From: an uncultured Eubacteriales bacterium
GTDB taxonomy: Bacteria > Bacillota > Clostridia > Peptostreptococcales > Anaerovoracaceae
Length of the DNA: 31,576 nt
Direction of reading: 5' to 3'
NCBI GenBank assembly: GCA_900542245.1
Contig: UQMQ01000009.1
Location: forward strand, 1 to 31,576
Shown: one piece after another, positions 15,401 through 22,709 of the stretch
How the letters are laid out: each line of letters opens with the position of its first letter
How positions within the stretch are numbered: position 1 is the first letter of the stretch
Position numbers and translations under genes: made by a program
The notes under the pieces: model-generated
Told to the model about the DNA's origin: nothing
Databases searched by the model: none
The model's input: the letters and a program-made list of their open reading frames with translations, nothing else

Positions 15401-15424
15401 ATTTATGAAAGGAGAAATACTGTA

Positions 15425-15823
15425 ATGACAATGACAGATCCTATAGCAGATATGCTGACAAGAATCAGAAATGCCAATACTGTAGGTCACGAAACTGTTG
15501 AGATCCCGGCGTCTAAAATGAAAAAAGCGATCGCGGAGATCTTAAAAGAAGAAGGCTACATTACGGATTTCGATGTAATAGAAGATGACAAGCAAGGTAT
15601 GATCAAAGTTACAATGAAATACGGCGCGAACAAAGAAAGAGTAATCAGTGGAATCAAGAAAATTTCCAAGCCGGGCTTAAAGGTTTACGCAAAGGCGAAC
15701 GACGTACCAAAGGTACTCGGAGGTCTGGGCATCGCGATTATCTCCACTTCCAAGGGGATCGTAAGCGATAAAGAAGCAAGAAAACTGGGCGTTGGCGGCG
15801 AAGTTATCTGTTATGTATGGTAG
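15425..15823 (+). CDS. rpsH: 30S ribosomal protein S8
   Basis: A 132-residue S8, normal length. It has the TDPIADMLTRIRNA N-terminus and the STSKGIVSDKEARKLGVGGEVICYVW C-terminal domain that binds helix 21 of 16S rRNA. In E. coli S8 represses the spc operon at the L5 start; I see no obvious S8-site mimic near rplE here. RBS AAAGGAG. Confidence 0.97.
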   Translation: MTMTDPIADMLTRIRNANTVGHETVEIPASKMKKAIAEILKEEGYITDFDVIEDDKQGMIKVTMKYGANKERVISGIKKISKPGLKVYAKANDVPKVLGGLGIAIISTSKGIVSDKEARKLGVGGEVICYVW

Positions 15824-15835
15824 GAGGAACGAAAC

Positions 15836-16378
15836 ATGTCTAGAATTGGTAAAAAACCTGTAGTTGTTCCTGCCGGCGTAGAAGTAACTGTAGACGCGAA
15901 CAACGTGGTTACAGTGAAAGGCCCAAAAGGACAATTATCAGAAGAAATCAGCAAACTGATCAAGGTTGAAGTAGCTGAAGGCGAAGTTCTGGTAAGCAGA
16001 GCATCCGATGCGAGAGAGGAAAGATCCCAGCACGGTCTTGCGAGAACTTTAATCAATAACATGGTAGTAGGCGTAACCCAGGGCTTCGAAAAGAAACTCC
16101 AGCTCGTCGGCGTTGGTTACAAGGCTGAAAAGAAGGGCGACACGCTGGTTATGAACCTCGGCTACTCCCATCCGGTAGAATTAAAAGACCCTGAAGGAAT
16201 TACAACGGAATGCACATCCGCAACAGAAGTGACCGTCAAGGGTATCAATAAAGCAGTTGTCGGAAACTATGCGGCAAACATCAGAGCATGGAGAAGACCG
16301 GAGCCTTATAAGGGCAAGGGTATCAAGTATGCTGATGAAGTGATCCGCAGAAAAGAAGGCAAAGCCGGTGCTAAATAA
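15836..16378 (+). CDS. rplF: 50S ribosomal protein L6
   Basis: A 180-residue L6 with two related domains. It starts SRIGKKPVVVPAGV and has the C-terminal signature RRPEPYKGKGIKYADEVIRRKEGK. L6 lies near the sarcin-ricin loop and the factor-binding site. GGAGG precedes the ATG, and rplR follows after 14 bases. Confidence 0.97.
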   Translation: MSRIGKKPVVVPAGVEVTVDANNVVTVKGPKGQLSEEISKLIKVEVAEGEVLVSRASDAREERSQHGLARTLINNMVVGVTQGFEKKLQLVGVGYKAEKKGDTLVMNLGYSHPVELKDPEGITTECTSATEVTVKGINKAVVGNYAANIRAWRRPEPYKGKGIKYADEVIRRKEGKAGAK

Positions 16379-16392
16379 AGGGAAAGGAGTGA

Positions 16393-16764
16393 ATGAAATT
16401 GGCAAAAGAAAGCAGAAATGACAGACGTGTCAAGAGACATGAAAGAGTAAGAAAAAATCTTTATGGAACTCCTGAAAAACCTAGACTTTGCGTTTACAGA
16501 TCCAACAAGAACATCTCCGCGCAGATCATCGACGATGTGAACGGCGTGACCTTAGCAGCAGCGTCATCACTCGATAAGGAGCTGAAGGGCGAAATCGCTT
16601 ACGGCGGCAACAAAGAAGCAGCGAAGAAGGTTGGAGAAGCCCTTGCAAAGAGAGCATTAGCAAAAGGTATCGAGGAAGTCGCATTCGACAGAGGCGGATT
16701 CTTATACCACGGAAGAGTTGCGGAACTTGCTGCAGGCGCTCGCGAAGCCGGATTAAAATTCTAA
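16393..16764 (+). CDS. rplR: 50S ribosomal protein L18
   Basis: A 123-residue L18 with RVRKNLYGTPEKPRLCVYRSNKNISAQIID-type core and the C-terminal FDRGGFLYHGRVAELAAGAREAGLKF, both family hallmarks for 5S rRNA binding. AAGGAG (16384-16389) is only 3 bases from the ATG at 16393 but 9 bases from an in-frame TTG at 16399, so the true start could be the TTG; this changes two residues. I keep the ATG. Confidence 0.94.
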   Translation: MKLAKESRNDRRVKRHERVRKNLYGTPEKPRLCVYRSNKNISAQIIDDVNGVTLAAASSLDKELKGEIAYGGNKEAAKKVGEALAKRALAKGIEEVAFDRGGFLYHGRVAELAAGAREAGLKF

Positions 16765-16779
16765 CAGGAGGAAAAAGGA

Positions 16780-17283
16780 ATGCGTAATATCGTTGATGCA
16801 TCCAAGCTTGACTTAAAGTCAACTATCGTTAGTATCAGAAGAGTAGCAAAGACTGTTAAGGGCGGTAGAAACATGAGATTCAGCGTGACTGTTGTTGTCG
16901 GCGACGGCAACGGCTATGTAGGCGTTGGTCTGGGCAAGTCTCAGGAAATTCCTGAAGCTGTAAGAAAAGCAGAAGAAGATGCAAAGAAGAATTTAATATA
17001 TGTTCCGACCGTAGGAACAACTGTACCTCACAAGAACCTGGGCGTTTTCGGCGCAGGCAGAGTACTCATCATGCCGGCGGCACAAGGTACCGGAGTTATC
17101 GCAGGTTCTTCCGTACGTACGGTACTGGAATCTGCGGGTATCAAGGACGTCAGAGCGAAATCCATCGGTTCCAACAACTCTGGAAACATGGCTTACGCAA
17201 CACTGAAGGGCCTCAAGGGCATGATGACTGTAGAAAAGGTCGCGAAGCTTAGAGGCAAGACAGTAGAAGAAATCTTAGGATAG
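16780..17283 (+). CDS. rpsE: 30S ribosomal protein S5
   Basis: A 167-residue S5, normal length. It has the double-stranded-RNA-binding-like N-domain, with RRVAKTVKGGRNMRFSVTVV and GYVGVGLGKSQEIPEAVRKA, and the C-domain with GAGRVLIMPAAQGTGVIAG. S5 affects decoding fidelity and spectinomycin response. RBS CAGGAGG. rpmD follows after 16 bases. Confidence 0.97.
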   Translation: MRNIVDASKLDLKSTIVSIRRVAKTVKGGRNMRFSVTVVVGDGNGYVGVGLGKSQEIPEAVRKAEEDAKKNLIYVPTVGTTVPHKNLGVFGAGRVLIMPAAQGTGVIAGSSVRTVLESAGIKDVRAKSIGSNNSGNMAYATLKGLKGMMTVEKVAKLRGKTVEEILG

Positions 17284-17299
17284 GAGGATACGCAAGGAC

Positions 17300-17479
17300 A
17301 TGGCTAAAATGATTAAAATTACTTTAACAAAAAGCACGATCGGCGCTTCCCCTAAACAGAGAAAAGTCGTTGAAGCGTTAGGTCTTAGAAAGATGCACCA
17401 GACAGTAGAAATGGCAGACACTCCGCAGACACGCGGCGCTGTTGCTAAGGTGTCCCATCTTGTAACCGTAGAGGAATAG
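17300..17479 (+). CDS. rpmD: 50S ribosomal protein L30
   Basis: A 59-residue L30, normal length, read as MAKMIKITLTKSTIGASPKQ followed by RKVVEALGLRKMHQTVEMADTP-type core and VSHLVTVEE at the end. AGGAGG at 17282-17287 lies 12 bases before the ATG at 17300; a second ATG at 17309 is possible and would drop three residues. It sits between rpsE and rplO, the usual position for the gene. Confidence 0.95.
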   Translation: MAKMIKITLTKSTIGASPKQRKVVEALGLRKMHQTVEMADTPQTRGAVAKVSHLVTVEE

Positions 17480-17492
17480 GAGGTACACGCAA

Positions 17493-17933
17493 ATGAAATT
17501 ACATGAATTAAGAGCTGTACCGGGCGCAACCAAAAAGCCGAAGAGAAAAGGCCGCGGTCACGCAACCGGACAGGGCACAACGGCCGGCAGAGGTATGAAC
17601 GGTCAGAAATCCAGATCCGGCGGCGGCGTTCGTCTCGGATTCGAAGGTGGTCAGATGCCGTTGTACAGAAGACTGCCGAAGCGCGGTTTCACCAACATCT
17701 GGGGAACCGAATATACCATCGTAAATGTGGAAGACTTGAACAAGTTTGAAGCAGGCGCTGTTGTCGATCAGGCTGCGTTAGAAGCTGCCGGCATCGTGAA
17801 ACAGGTCAAAGACGGCATCAAGGTGCTCGGACAGGGCAGCCTGAATGTTGCACTGACAGTCAAAGCTGACAAGTTCAGCGGAAGCGCTGTCCAAAAGATC
17901 GAAGCTGCTGGAGGAAAGGCAGAGGTGATTTAG
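17493..17933 (+). CDS. rplO: 50S ribosomal protein L15
   Basis: A 146-residue L15. The Gly/Arg-rich N-terminal extension that threads into 23S rRNA is clear (GRGHATGQGTTAGRG, QKSRSGGGVRLGFEGGQ), followed by MPLYRRLPKRGF. The C-terminal part is the globular domain ending EAAGGKAEVI. RBS AGGAGG. The stop codon is one base before the secY ATG, and the secY ribosome binding site lies inside rplO, so the two are translationally linked. Confidence 0.97.
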   Translation: MKLHELRAVPGATKKPKRKGRGHATGQGTTAGRGMNGQKSRSGGGVRLGFEGGQMPLYRRLPKRGFTNIWGTEYTIVNVEDLNKFEAGAVVDQAALEAAGIVKQVKDGIKVLGQGSLNVALTVKADKFSGSAVQKIEAAGGKAEVI

Positions 17934-17934
17934 G

Positions 17935-19224
17935 ATGGGTATGTTGAAGACTGTAGCTCAAGCGTGGAAAGTTCCTGAAATCAGAAGCAAAATGATCTTT
18001 ACCTTACTCATGCTCGTTGTGTTCAGAATCGGATCGAATATTCCGGTTCCGAACATCAACAGATCAGTACTGTCCGAGATGTTCACAGGCGATGCCGGTC
18101 TGTTCGACCTGTTCGACCTGTTCTCCGGCGGATCATTTAGTAACTTCACAATCTTTGCACTGAGTATTACACCATACATCACTGCATCCATCATTGTTCA
18201 GCTGCTGACCATCGCGTTCCCTTATTTCGAGAATCTCGCAAAGGAAGGCATGGAAGGCCGCAAAAAAATGGCGCAGATCACCCGTTACATGACGGTTGTT
18301 CTGGCGTTGATTCAGGCGATTGGCTTAACTGTCGGCTTATTCAGACAGGCAGTCGTTGACAAAAGCGCATTCTCCGTTATCGTCGTTGTACTCGTACTGA
18401 CCGCAGGTACCGCATTCCTGATGTGGCTCGGCGAACAGATCAATGACAGAGGCATCGGCAACGGTATCTCCCTGCTGATTTTCGGCGGTATCGTCGCAAG
18501 GATTCCGAGCGGACTCAGAAGCATCGTTACCAGCTATCAGGACGGCGGTATCTCTATCGTCACCTTGATCATCTTCGTGCTCCTGGCTGTTCTGGTAACG
18601 GCAGGCGTTGTACTGATCCAGGAAGGACAGAGAAGAATTCCGGTACAGTATGCAAAGAGAGTCGTAGGCAGAAAGATGTACGGCGGACAGTCCACCCACA
18701 TTCCAATCAAGGTCAACCAGGCAGGCGTCATTCCGATCATCTTCGCGCTGTCCCTGCTGCAGTTCCCGTTGACGATCACTTACTTCCTGAAACAGGGCAA
18801 CGCGTTCTCTGTTTGGGTGACAAAGTGGCTGTCACCGTCCGGCGATCCGGGTGTCTGGATCTACGGCGTATTGAATATTGTGCTGATTATTTTCTTCACA
18901 TATTTCTATACCGGCATCACATTCAACCCGAATGAGGTTGCCAACAACATGAAAGCAAACGGCGGCTTTATCCCTGGTATCCGTCCGGGTAAGGCAACCG
19001 AAGACTATCTGAACAAGGTTATGTCGAGAGTTACGATCGTCGGTGCGATTTTCCTGGCACTGATCGCGACGCTGCCGACCATCATCAGCGTGATGGTACC
19101 GGCGCTCAAGGGTATCCACTTCGGCGGCACCTCCCTGCTGATCGCAGTCGGTGTTGCACTGGATTCTGTCAGACAGCTTGAAAACCAGATGTTGATGAGA
19201 AACTATCAGGGTTTCTTAAAGTAG
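17935..19224 (+). CDS. secY: Protein translocase subunit SecY
   Basis: A 429-residue, ten-helix membrane channel protein. It has the FRIGSNIPVPNIN periplasmic loop near residue 30, the plug region with GGSFSNFTIFALSITPYITASII, cytoplasmic loops with VVGRKMYGGQSTHIPIKVNQAGVIPIIFA-type sequence and the C-terminal GVALDSVRQLENQMLMRNYQGFLK. It forms the SecYEG pore for export of proteins such as the secreted nucleotidases here. The ATG at 17935 is 6 bases after AGAGGTGA inside rplO; ATG 17941 is an alternative. Confidence 0.97.
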   Translation: MGMLKTVAQAWKVPEIRSKMIFTLLMLVVFRIGSNIPVPNINRSVLSEMFTGDAGLFDLFDLFSGGSFSNFTIFALSITPYITASIIVQLLTIAFPYFENLAKEGMEGRKKMAQITRYMTVVLALIQAIGLTVGLFRQAVVDKSAFSVIVVVLVLTAGTAFLMWLGEQINDRGIGNGISLLIFGGIVARIPSGLRSIVTSYQDGGISIVTLIIFVLLAVLVTAGVVLIQEGQRRIPVQYAKRVVGRKMYGGQSTHIPIKVNQAGVIPIIFALSLLQFPLTITYFLKQGNAFSVWVTKWLSPSGDPGVWIYGVLNIVLIIFFTYFYTGITFNPNEVANNMKANGGFIPGIRPGKATEDYLNKVMSRVTIVGAIFLALIATLPTIISVMVPALKGIHFGGTSLLIAVGVALDSVRQLENQMLMRNYQGFLK

Positions 19225-19242
19225 TAAGGAGATGAAACTCAA

Positions 19243-19890
19243 ATGCTTAGAACTATTTTATTAGGGCCTCCGGGAGCGGGTAAAGGCACACAAGCAGTGA
19301 AAATTGTTGAGAAGTACGGCATTCCGCACATTTCAACAGGAGACATCTTTAGAGAAAACATCAAAAACGGTACGGAGCTGGGCAAGAAAGCGCAGGCGTA
19401 CATGAACAGAGGCGAACTCGTTCCGGATGATCTCGTCATCGAGATCGCGACAGACAGACTGGCGAAGGACGACTGCAAGAACGGATTCCTTCTGGATGGT
19501 TTTCCGAGAACCGTTTATCAGGCAGAGAAGCTGGATGAATTTCTTGCAGCCCATGGCGGCAAGATCGACAAGGTTCTTGACATCGCTGTAGGAAAGGATG
19601 AATTGATCACAAGACTGACAGGAAGAAGAGTCTGCAAAGCATGCGGCGCAAGCTTCCATGTCGTCAATATCCCTCCTAAAAAAGAAGGCGTTTGCGACTA
19701 CTGCGGCGGCGAGCTGATCCAGAGAGCAGATGACAATCTGGAAACAGTGACCAATCGTATCGATGTTTACGAATCGCAGACGAAACCGCTGATCGATTAC
19801 TATGAAAAAGCAGGCAACATTGCCCATATCGACGGTACCACCGGACTTGACAATGTATTTGCAGACATCGTTAAAGCATTGGGTGAATAA
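19243..19890 (+). CDS. adk: Adenylate kinase, zinc-lid type
   Basis: A 215-residue adenylate kinase that interconverts AMP + ATP and two ADP. The P-loop GPPGAGKGT is at residues 8-16, HISTGDIFR binds AMP, and LLDGFPRTVYQAE is the NMP-domain/core motif. The lid carries CxxC...CxxC (CKAC and CDYC, about residues 130-150), the structural zinc site common in Gram-positive bacteria. RBS AAGGAGATG. It lies between secY and map as in many Firmicutes. Confidence 0.97.
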   Translation: MLRTILLGPPGAGKGTQAVKIVEKYGIPHISTGDIFRENIKNGTELGKKAQAYMNRGELVPDDLVIEIATDRLAKDDCKNGFLLDGFPRTVYQAEKLDEFLAAHGGKIDKVLDIAVGKDELITRLTGRRVCKACGASFHVVNIPPKKEGVCDYCGGELIQRADDNLETVTNRIDVYESQTKPLIDYYEKAGNIAHIDGTTGLDNVFADIVKALGE

Positions 19891-19892
19891 GC

Positions 19893-20639
19893 ATGATCGT
19901 GATTAAATCAAAACAGGAGCTGGATCGTATGAGAGAGGCGGGCAAGGTGTGCGGATATATTCTGCGCGAGCTTGCCAACATCATACGACCGGGGATCTCC
20001 ACCATGGAGATCGATCGTTTTGTAGAAAAGACCGTACGCGAGCATGGGATGCGCGCAGCCGAAAAAGGCTACTGCGGCTACCCGGCCAGCATATGCGTGT
20101 CCATCAACGACGAAGTTGTTCACGGCATTCCGAGCAAGAAACGCCATCTGCGAGAGGGCGATATCGTCAGCTGCGATCTGGTCGTCGAATATGACGGCTA
20201 TATGGCAGACGCGGCGCGGACCTATGCAGTGGGAACCATCAGCCCGGAGGCCAAACACCTGATCGAAACTGCAGAGAGAGCATTCTGGAACGGCATTGCA
20301 TACGCCAAAGAGGGATACCGCCTGTCGGATATCTCCCATGCGGTGCAGCAGACCGTTGAGACCGAAGGTTTTGGAGTCATTCGTGATTTTGTCGGACATG
20401 GGATCGGCAGTGAAATGCACGAAGATCCACAGATTCCGAATGTCGGCAAGCCCGGCAAGGGTCCGAGACTGCAGCGCGGCATGACGCTCGCGATCGAACC
20501 GATGATCACACAGGGCTCGTGGGAGATCGATGTGCTGACAGACGACTGGACTGCGGTAACCGTAGACGGCGGCTTGGCGGCACATTACGAGAACACAGTC
20601 GTGATCACCGACGGTGAACCGGAATTGCTTACATTGTAA
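19893..20639 (+). CDS. map: Methionine aminopeptidase, type I
   Basis: A 248-residue enzyme removing N-terminal methionine from nascent proteins. The five metal ligands are visible: Asp95 (SCDLVV), Asp106 (MADAART), His169 (GHGIG), Glu202 (AIEPM) and Glu233 (HYENTV); His77 (VVHGIP) is the substrate-side histidine. It begins 2 bases after adk with no strong ribosome binding site of its own, so translation likely depends on adk. From here to its end the codon use has more CGC/CGG arginine than the ribosomal genes. Confidence 0.97.
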   Translation: MIVIKSKQELDRMREAGKVCGYILRELANIIRPGISTMEIDRFVEKTVREHGMRAAEKGYCGYPASICVSINDEVVHGIPSKKRHLREGDIVSCDLVVEYDGYMADAARTYAVGTISPEAKHLIETAERAFWNGIAYAKEGYRLSDISHAVQQTVETEGFGVIRDFVGHGIGSEMHEDPQIPNVGKPGKGPRLQRGMTLAIEPMITQGSWEIDVLTDDWTAVTVDGGLAAHYENTVVITDGEPELLTL

Positions 20640-20659
20640 AATAGAAGGAGACTGTATTT

Positions 20660-20881
20660 ATGGCGAAAAAAGACGTCATCGAGGCAATGGGAACAGTTGT
20701 CGACGCACAGCCTAACGCGATGTTCAAGGTCAAATTAGACAACGGTTTCGAAGTGCAGGCACATATTTCAGGAAAAATTAGAATGAACTATATCAGAATT
20801 CTTCCGGGAGACAAGGTGAAGGTAGAGCTTTCTCCATACGATCTGACCAGAGGAAGAATCATTTGGAGAGATAAAGGTTAG
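20660..20881 (+). CDS. infA: Translation initiation factor IF-1
   Basis: A 73-residue S1/OB-fold protein, normal length, starting AKKDVIEAMGTVVDAQPNAMFKV and ending with the signature YDLTRGRIIWRDKG. It binds the A site of the 30S subunit during initiation. AGAAGGAGA precedes the ATG. The KOW-domain protein gene often found between map and infA in Firmicutes is absent here: the gap is only 20 bases. Confidence 0.97.
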   Translation: MAKKDVIEAMGTVVDAQPNAMFKVKLDNGFEVQAHISGKIRMNYIRILPGDKVKVELSPYDLTRGRIIWRDKG

Positions 20882-20892
20882 GAGGATATAAA

Positions 20893-21006
20893 ATGAAAGT
20901 AAGAGCTTCCGTAAAACCGATCTGCGAAAAGTGCAAAGTTATCAAGAGAAACGGCAAGGTAATGGTTATCTGCGAAAACCCGAAGCACAAGCAGAAACAA
21001 GGTTGA
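20893..21006 (+). CDS. rpmJ: 50S ribosomal protein L36, zinc-binding form
   Basis: A 37-residue L36, reading MKVRASVKPICEKCKVIKRN and so on to KHKQKQG. The zinc ligands Cys11, Cys14, Cys27 and His32 are all present, so this is the zinc-containing (C+) type. The ATG follows AGGAGG by 5 bases. After it comes an unusually long 125-base spacer before rpsM. Confidence 0.97.
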   Translation: MKVRASVKPICEKCKVIKRNGKVMVICENPKHKQKQG

Positions 21007-21131
21007 TTTTAAGTTAGGACGGGGGAGGTGTGTGCACCGGGCCACATCTTGTATACCCCATTCAAAAAATAAGAAGATCCTGTCTATATCGCTCCCGGAA
21101 TGGCGACGGAAGATAGGGGAAGGAGAAAAAT
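21007..21131 (+). promoter_or_regulatory. Foldable spacer between rpmJ and rpsM
   Basis: This 125-base gap is at the place where the E. coli alpha operon has its S4-binding leader. A 7-bp stem pairs 21026-21032 with 21043-21049 (one G-T) and is extended by GGGG/CCCC (21021-21024 with 21056-21059). A second hairpin has TCGC/GCGA around the loop TCCCGGAATG; the GAATGG in and after that loop (21098-21103) is complementary to CCATTC (21058-21063), so a pseudoknot or switch is possible. GGGGAAGGAG before rpsM is the ribosome binding site. I see no good promoter. Confidence 0.35.
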
Positions 21132-21509
21132 ATGGCTCGTATAGCCGGTGTTGACTTACCAAGAGAAAAAAGAGTAGAAATCGGTTTAACCTACATCTAT
21201 GGTATCGGTAAACCAACCTCACTTGCAATCCTCGAAAAAGCAGGCGTAAACCCTGACACAAGAGTGAAGGACCTGACCGAAGAGGAAGCAGGTAAAATCA
21301 GAAGAATCATCGATGAAGAGTACCTGGTAGAAGGTGACCTCAGAAGAGAGGTTTCCCTGAACATCAAGAGACTCATGGAAATCGGTTCCTACAGAGGCAT
21401 CCGTCACAGAAGAGGCCTGCCGGTAAGAGGACAGAACACCAAGACGAACGCTAGAACTCGCAAGGGTCCGAAGAAGACCGTTGGCAGAAAGAAAAAGGCA
21501 ACTAAGTAA
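21132..21509 (+). CDS. rpsM: 30S ribosomal protein S13
   Basis: A 125-residue S13. It starts ARIAGVDLPREKRVEIGLTYIYGIG and has the C-terminal RNA-binding tail YRGIRHRRGLPVRGQNTKTNARTRKG ending in a lysine-rich stretch. S13 contacts S19, the P-site tRNA and the 50S bridge. The start ATG is preceded by GGAAGGAGAAAAAT. It begins the alpha-operon part of the cluster. Confidence 0.97.
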   Translation: MARIAGVDLPREKRVEIGLTYIYGIGKPTSLAILEKAGVNPDTRVKDLTEEEAGKIRRIIDEEYLVEGDLRREVSLNIKRLMEIGSYRGIRHRRGLPVRGQNTKTNARTRKGPKKTVGRKKKATK

Positions 21510-21526
21510 GAAGGAGGTAGGAAAAA

Positions 21527-21925
21527 ATGGCTAAGACTGTAAAGAAAACAGTTAGAAAGAAAAAAAGAGAACGCAAAAATATTGAAAAAGGCCAGGCACA
21601 TATCCAATCCACCTTTAACAATACTTTAGTTACTCTGACAGATATGAGCGGAAACGCGTTAAGCTGGTCTTCCGCAGGTTCCCTTGGATTTAAGGGCTCC
21701 AGAAAATCCACACCGTTCGCAGCGCAGATGGCAGCAGAAGAAGCAGCCAAGGGCGCGATGGAACACGGCTTAAAGACGGTAGAGGTTTATGTAAAAGGAC
21801 CGGGCTCCGGCAGAGAAGCAGCGATCAGAGCCCTGCAGACTGCAGGTCTTGAGATCACCATGATCCGCGATATCACACCGATCCCGCACAACGGCTGCAG
21901 ACCGCCGAAGAGAAGAAGAGTCTAG
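21527..21925 (+). CDS. rpsK: 30S ribosomal protein S11
   Basis: A 132-residue S11. The core begins GQAHIQSTFNNTLVTLTDMSGNALSWSSAG and ends with the hallmark GPGSGREAAIRALQTAGLEITMIRDITPIPHNGCRPPKRRRV. S11 lies on the 30S platform near the mRNA exit. The N-terminus is a lysine/arginine-rich extension (residues 1-20). RBS AAGGAGG. Confidence 0.97.
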   Translation: MAKTVKKTVRKKKRERKNIEKGQAHIQSTFNNTLVTLTDMSGNALSWSSAGSLGFKGSRKSTPFAAQMAAEEAAKGAMEHGLKTVEVYVKGPGSGREAAIRALQTAGLEITMIRDITPIPHNGCRPPKRRRV

Positions 21926-21943
21926 GAAAGGAGGAGTAATTTA

Positions 21944-22564
21944 ATGTCAAGATATACAGACGCAAACTGCAAATTATGCAGAAGAGAAGGCCAAAAGCTT
22001 TTCTTAAAGGGTGAAAGATGCTACAGCACAAAGTGTGCGCTCGAAAAAAGAAATTACGCTCCTGGACAGCACGGACAGAACAGAAAGAAACAGTCCGAAT
22101 ACGGCAACCAGTTAAGAGAAAAGCAGAAGGCAAAGAGATTCTACGGTGTACAGGAAACACAGTTCAGAAACTTATTCGACAAGGCTGCGAAGAAACCGGG
22201 CAAGACAGGTGAAAACCTCCTGATCTTACTGGAGACCAGACTGGACAACGTAGTATTCAGACTTGGTTTTGCTGCTTCCAGAAAAGAAGCAAGACAGCTG
22301 GTAACACACGGCCATTTCACAATCAACGGCAAGAAGGCGAACATTCCGTCCATGGAAGTGAAAGCCGGAGACGTCATCGCTGTAAAGGCTAAAAGCCAGA
22401 GCTCACCGAAGTTCAAAGAAATCAAAGAGATGTCCATTACTGTACCTGCTTGGATGACCGTAGATGTCGACAAGCTGGAGGGTAAGGTTGTTGCGCTGCC
22501 GAGACGTGAAGAAATCGACACGCCGATCGCAGAGCACTTAATCGTCGAATTGTATTCCAAGTAA
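21944..22564 (+). CDS. rpsD: 30S ribosomal protein S4, zinc-type
   Basis: A 206-residue S4. Cys9, Cys12, Cys26 and Cys31 form the zinc site of the C+ S4 type. The S4 RNA-binding domain is at about residues 95-160 (LETRLDNVVFRLGFAASRKEARQLVTHGHFTINGKK in the family pattern). S4 starts 30S assembly and is a known autogenous repressor that recognises mRNA pseudoknots in E. coli and B. subtilis. It is directly followed by the pseudoknot-forming spacer before rpoA. RBS GGAAAGGAGG. Confidence 0.97.
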   Translation: MSRYTDANCKLCRREGQKLFLKGERCYSTKCALEKRNYAPGQHGQNRKKQSEYGNQLREKQKAKRFYGVQETQFRNLFDKAAKKPGKTGENLLILLETRLDNVVFRLGFAASRKEARQLVTHGHFTINGKKANIPSMEVKAGDVIAVKAKSQSSPKFKEIKEMSITVPAWMTVDVDKLEGKVVALPRREEIDTPIAEHLIVELYSK

Positions 22565-22577
22565 GAACCTGTACGAG

Positions 22578-22636
22578 GCGGGAAAAGCTAGGGCTATGCA
22601 AATCTTTTCTCGCGTCTATACAGAAGTTTGCCATAG
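22578..22636 (+). promoter_or_regulatory. H-type RNA pseudoknot candidate between rpsD and rpoA
   Basis: Stem 1 pairs 22578-22587 with 22604-22613 (10 bp, one G-T). Its 16-base loop contains CTATGCAAA (22594-22602), which pairs with TTTG-C-CATAG at 22627-22636: 9 bp with a single bulged C at 22631. The order is stem 1 5', 6-nt loop, stem 2 5', 1-nt junction, stem 1 3', 13-nt loop, stem 2 3', which is sterically favourable for an H-type pseudoknot. A small hairpin follows (22638-22643 with 22649-22654). S4 encoded just upstream is the obvious candidate ligand; function is inferred. Confidence 0.6.
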
Positions 22637-22656
22637 TTATGCGACAAGCGTATACC
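22628..22656 (+). promoter_or_regulatory. Possible internal promoter upstream of rpoA
   Basis: TTGCCA (22628-22633) and TATACC (22651-22656) are 17 bases apart, matching the consensus at 5 of 6 and 4 of 6 positions. The -35 box overlaps the 3' strand of the pseudoknot, so either reading or both may hold. A start near 22663 would leave about 47 leader bases before rpoA. Confidence 0.3.
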
Positions 22657-22709
22657 TATAGCAGAAATGTTATTGTGAAACTTGGAATGAATGAAGGGAG
22701 GGTTTTTGA

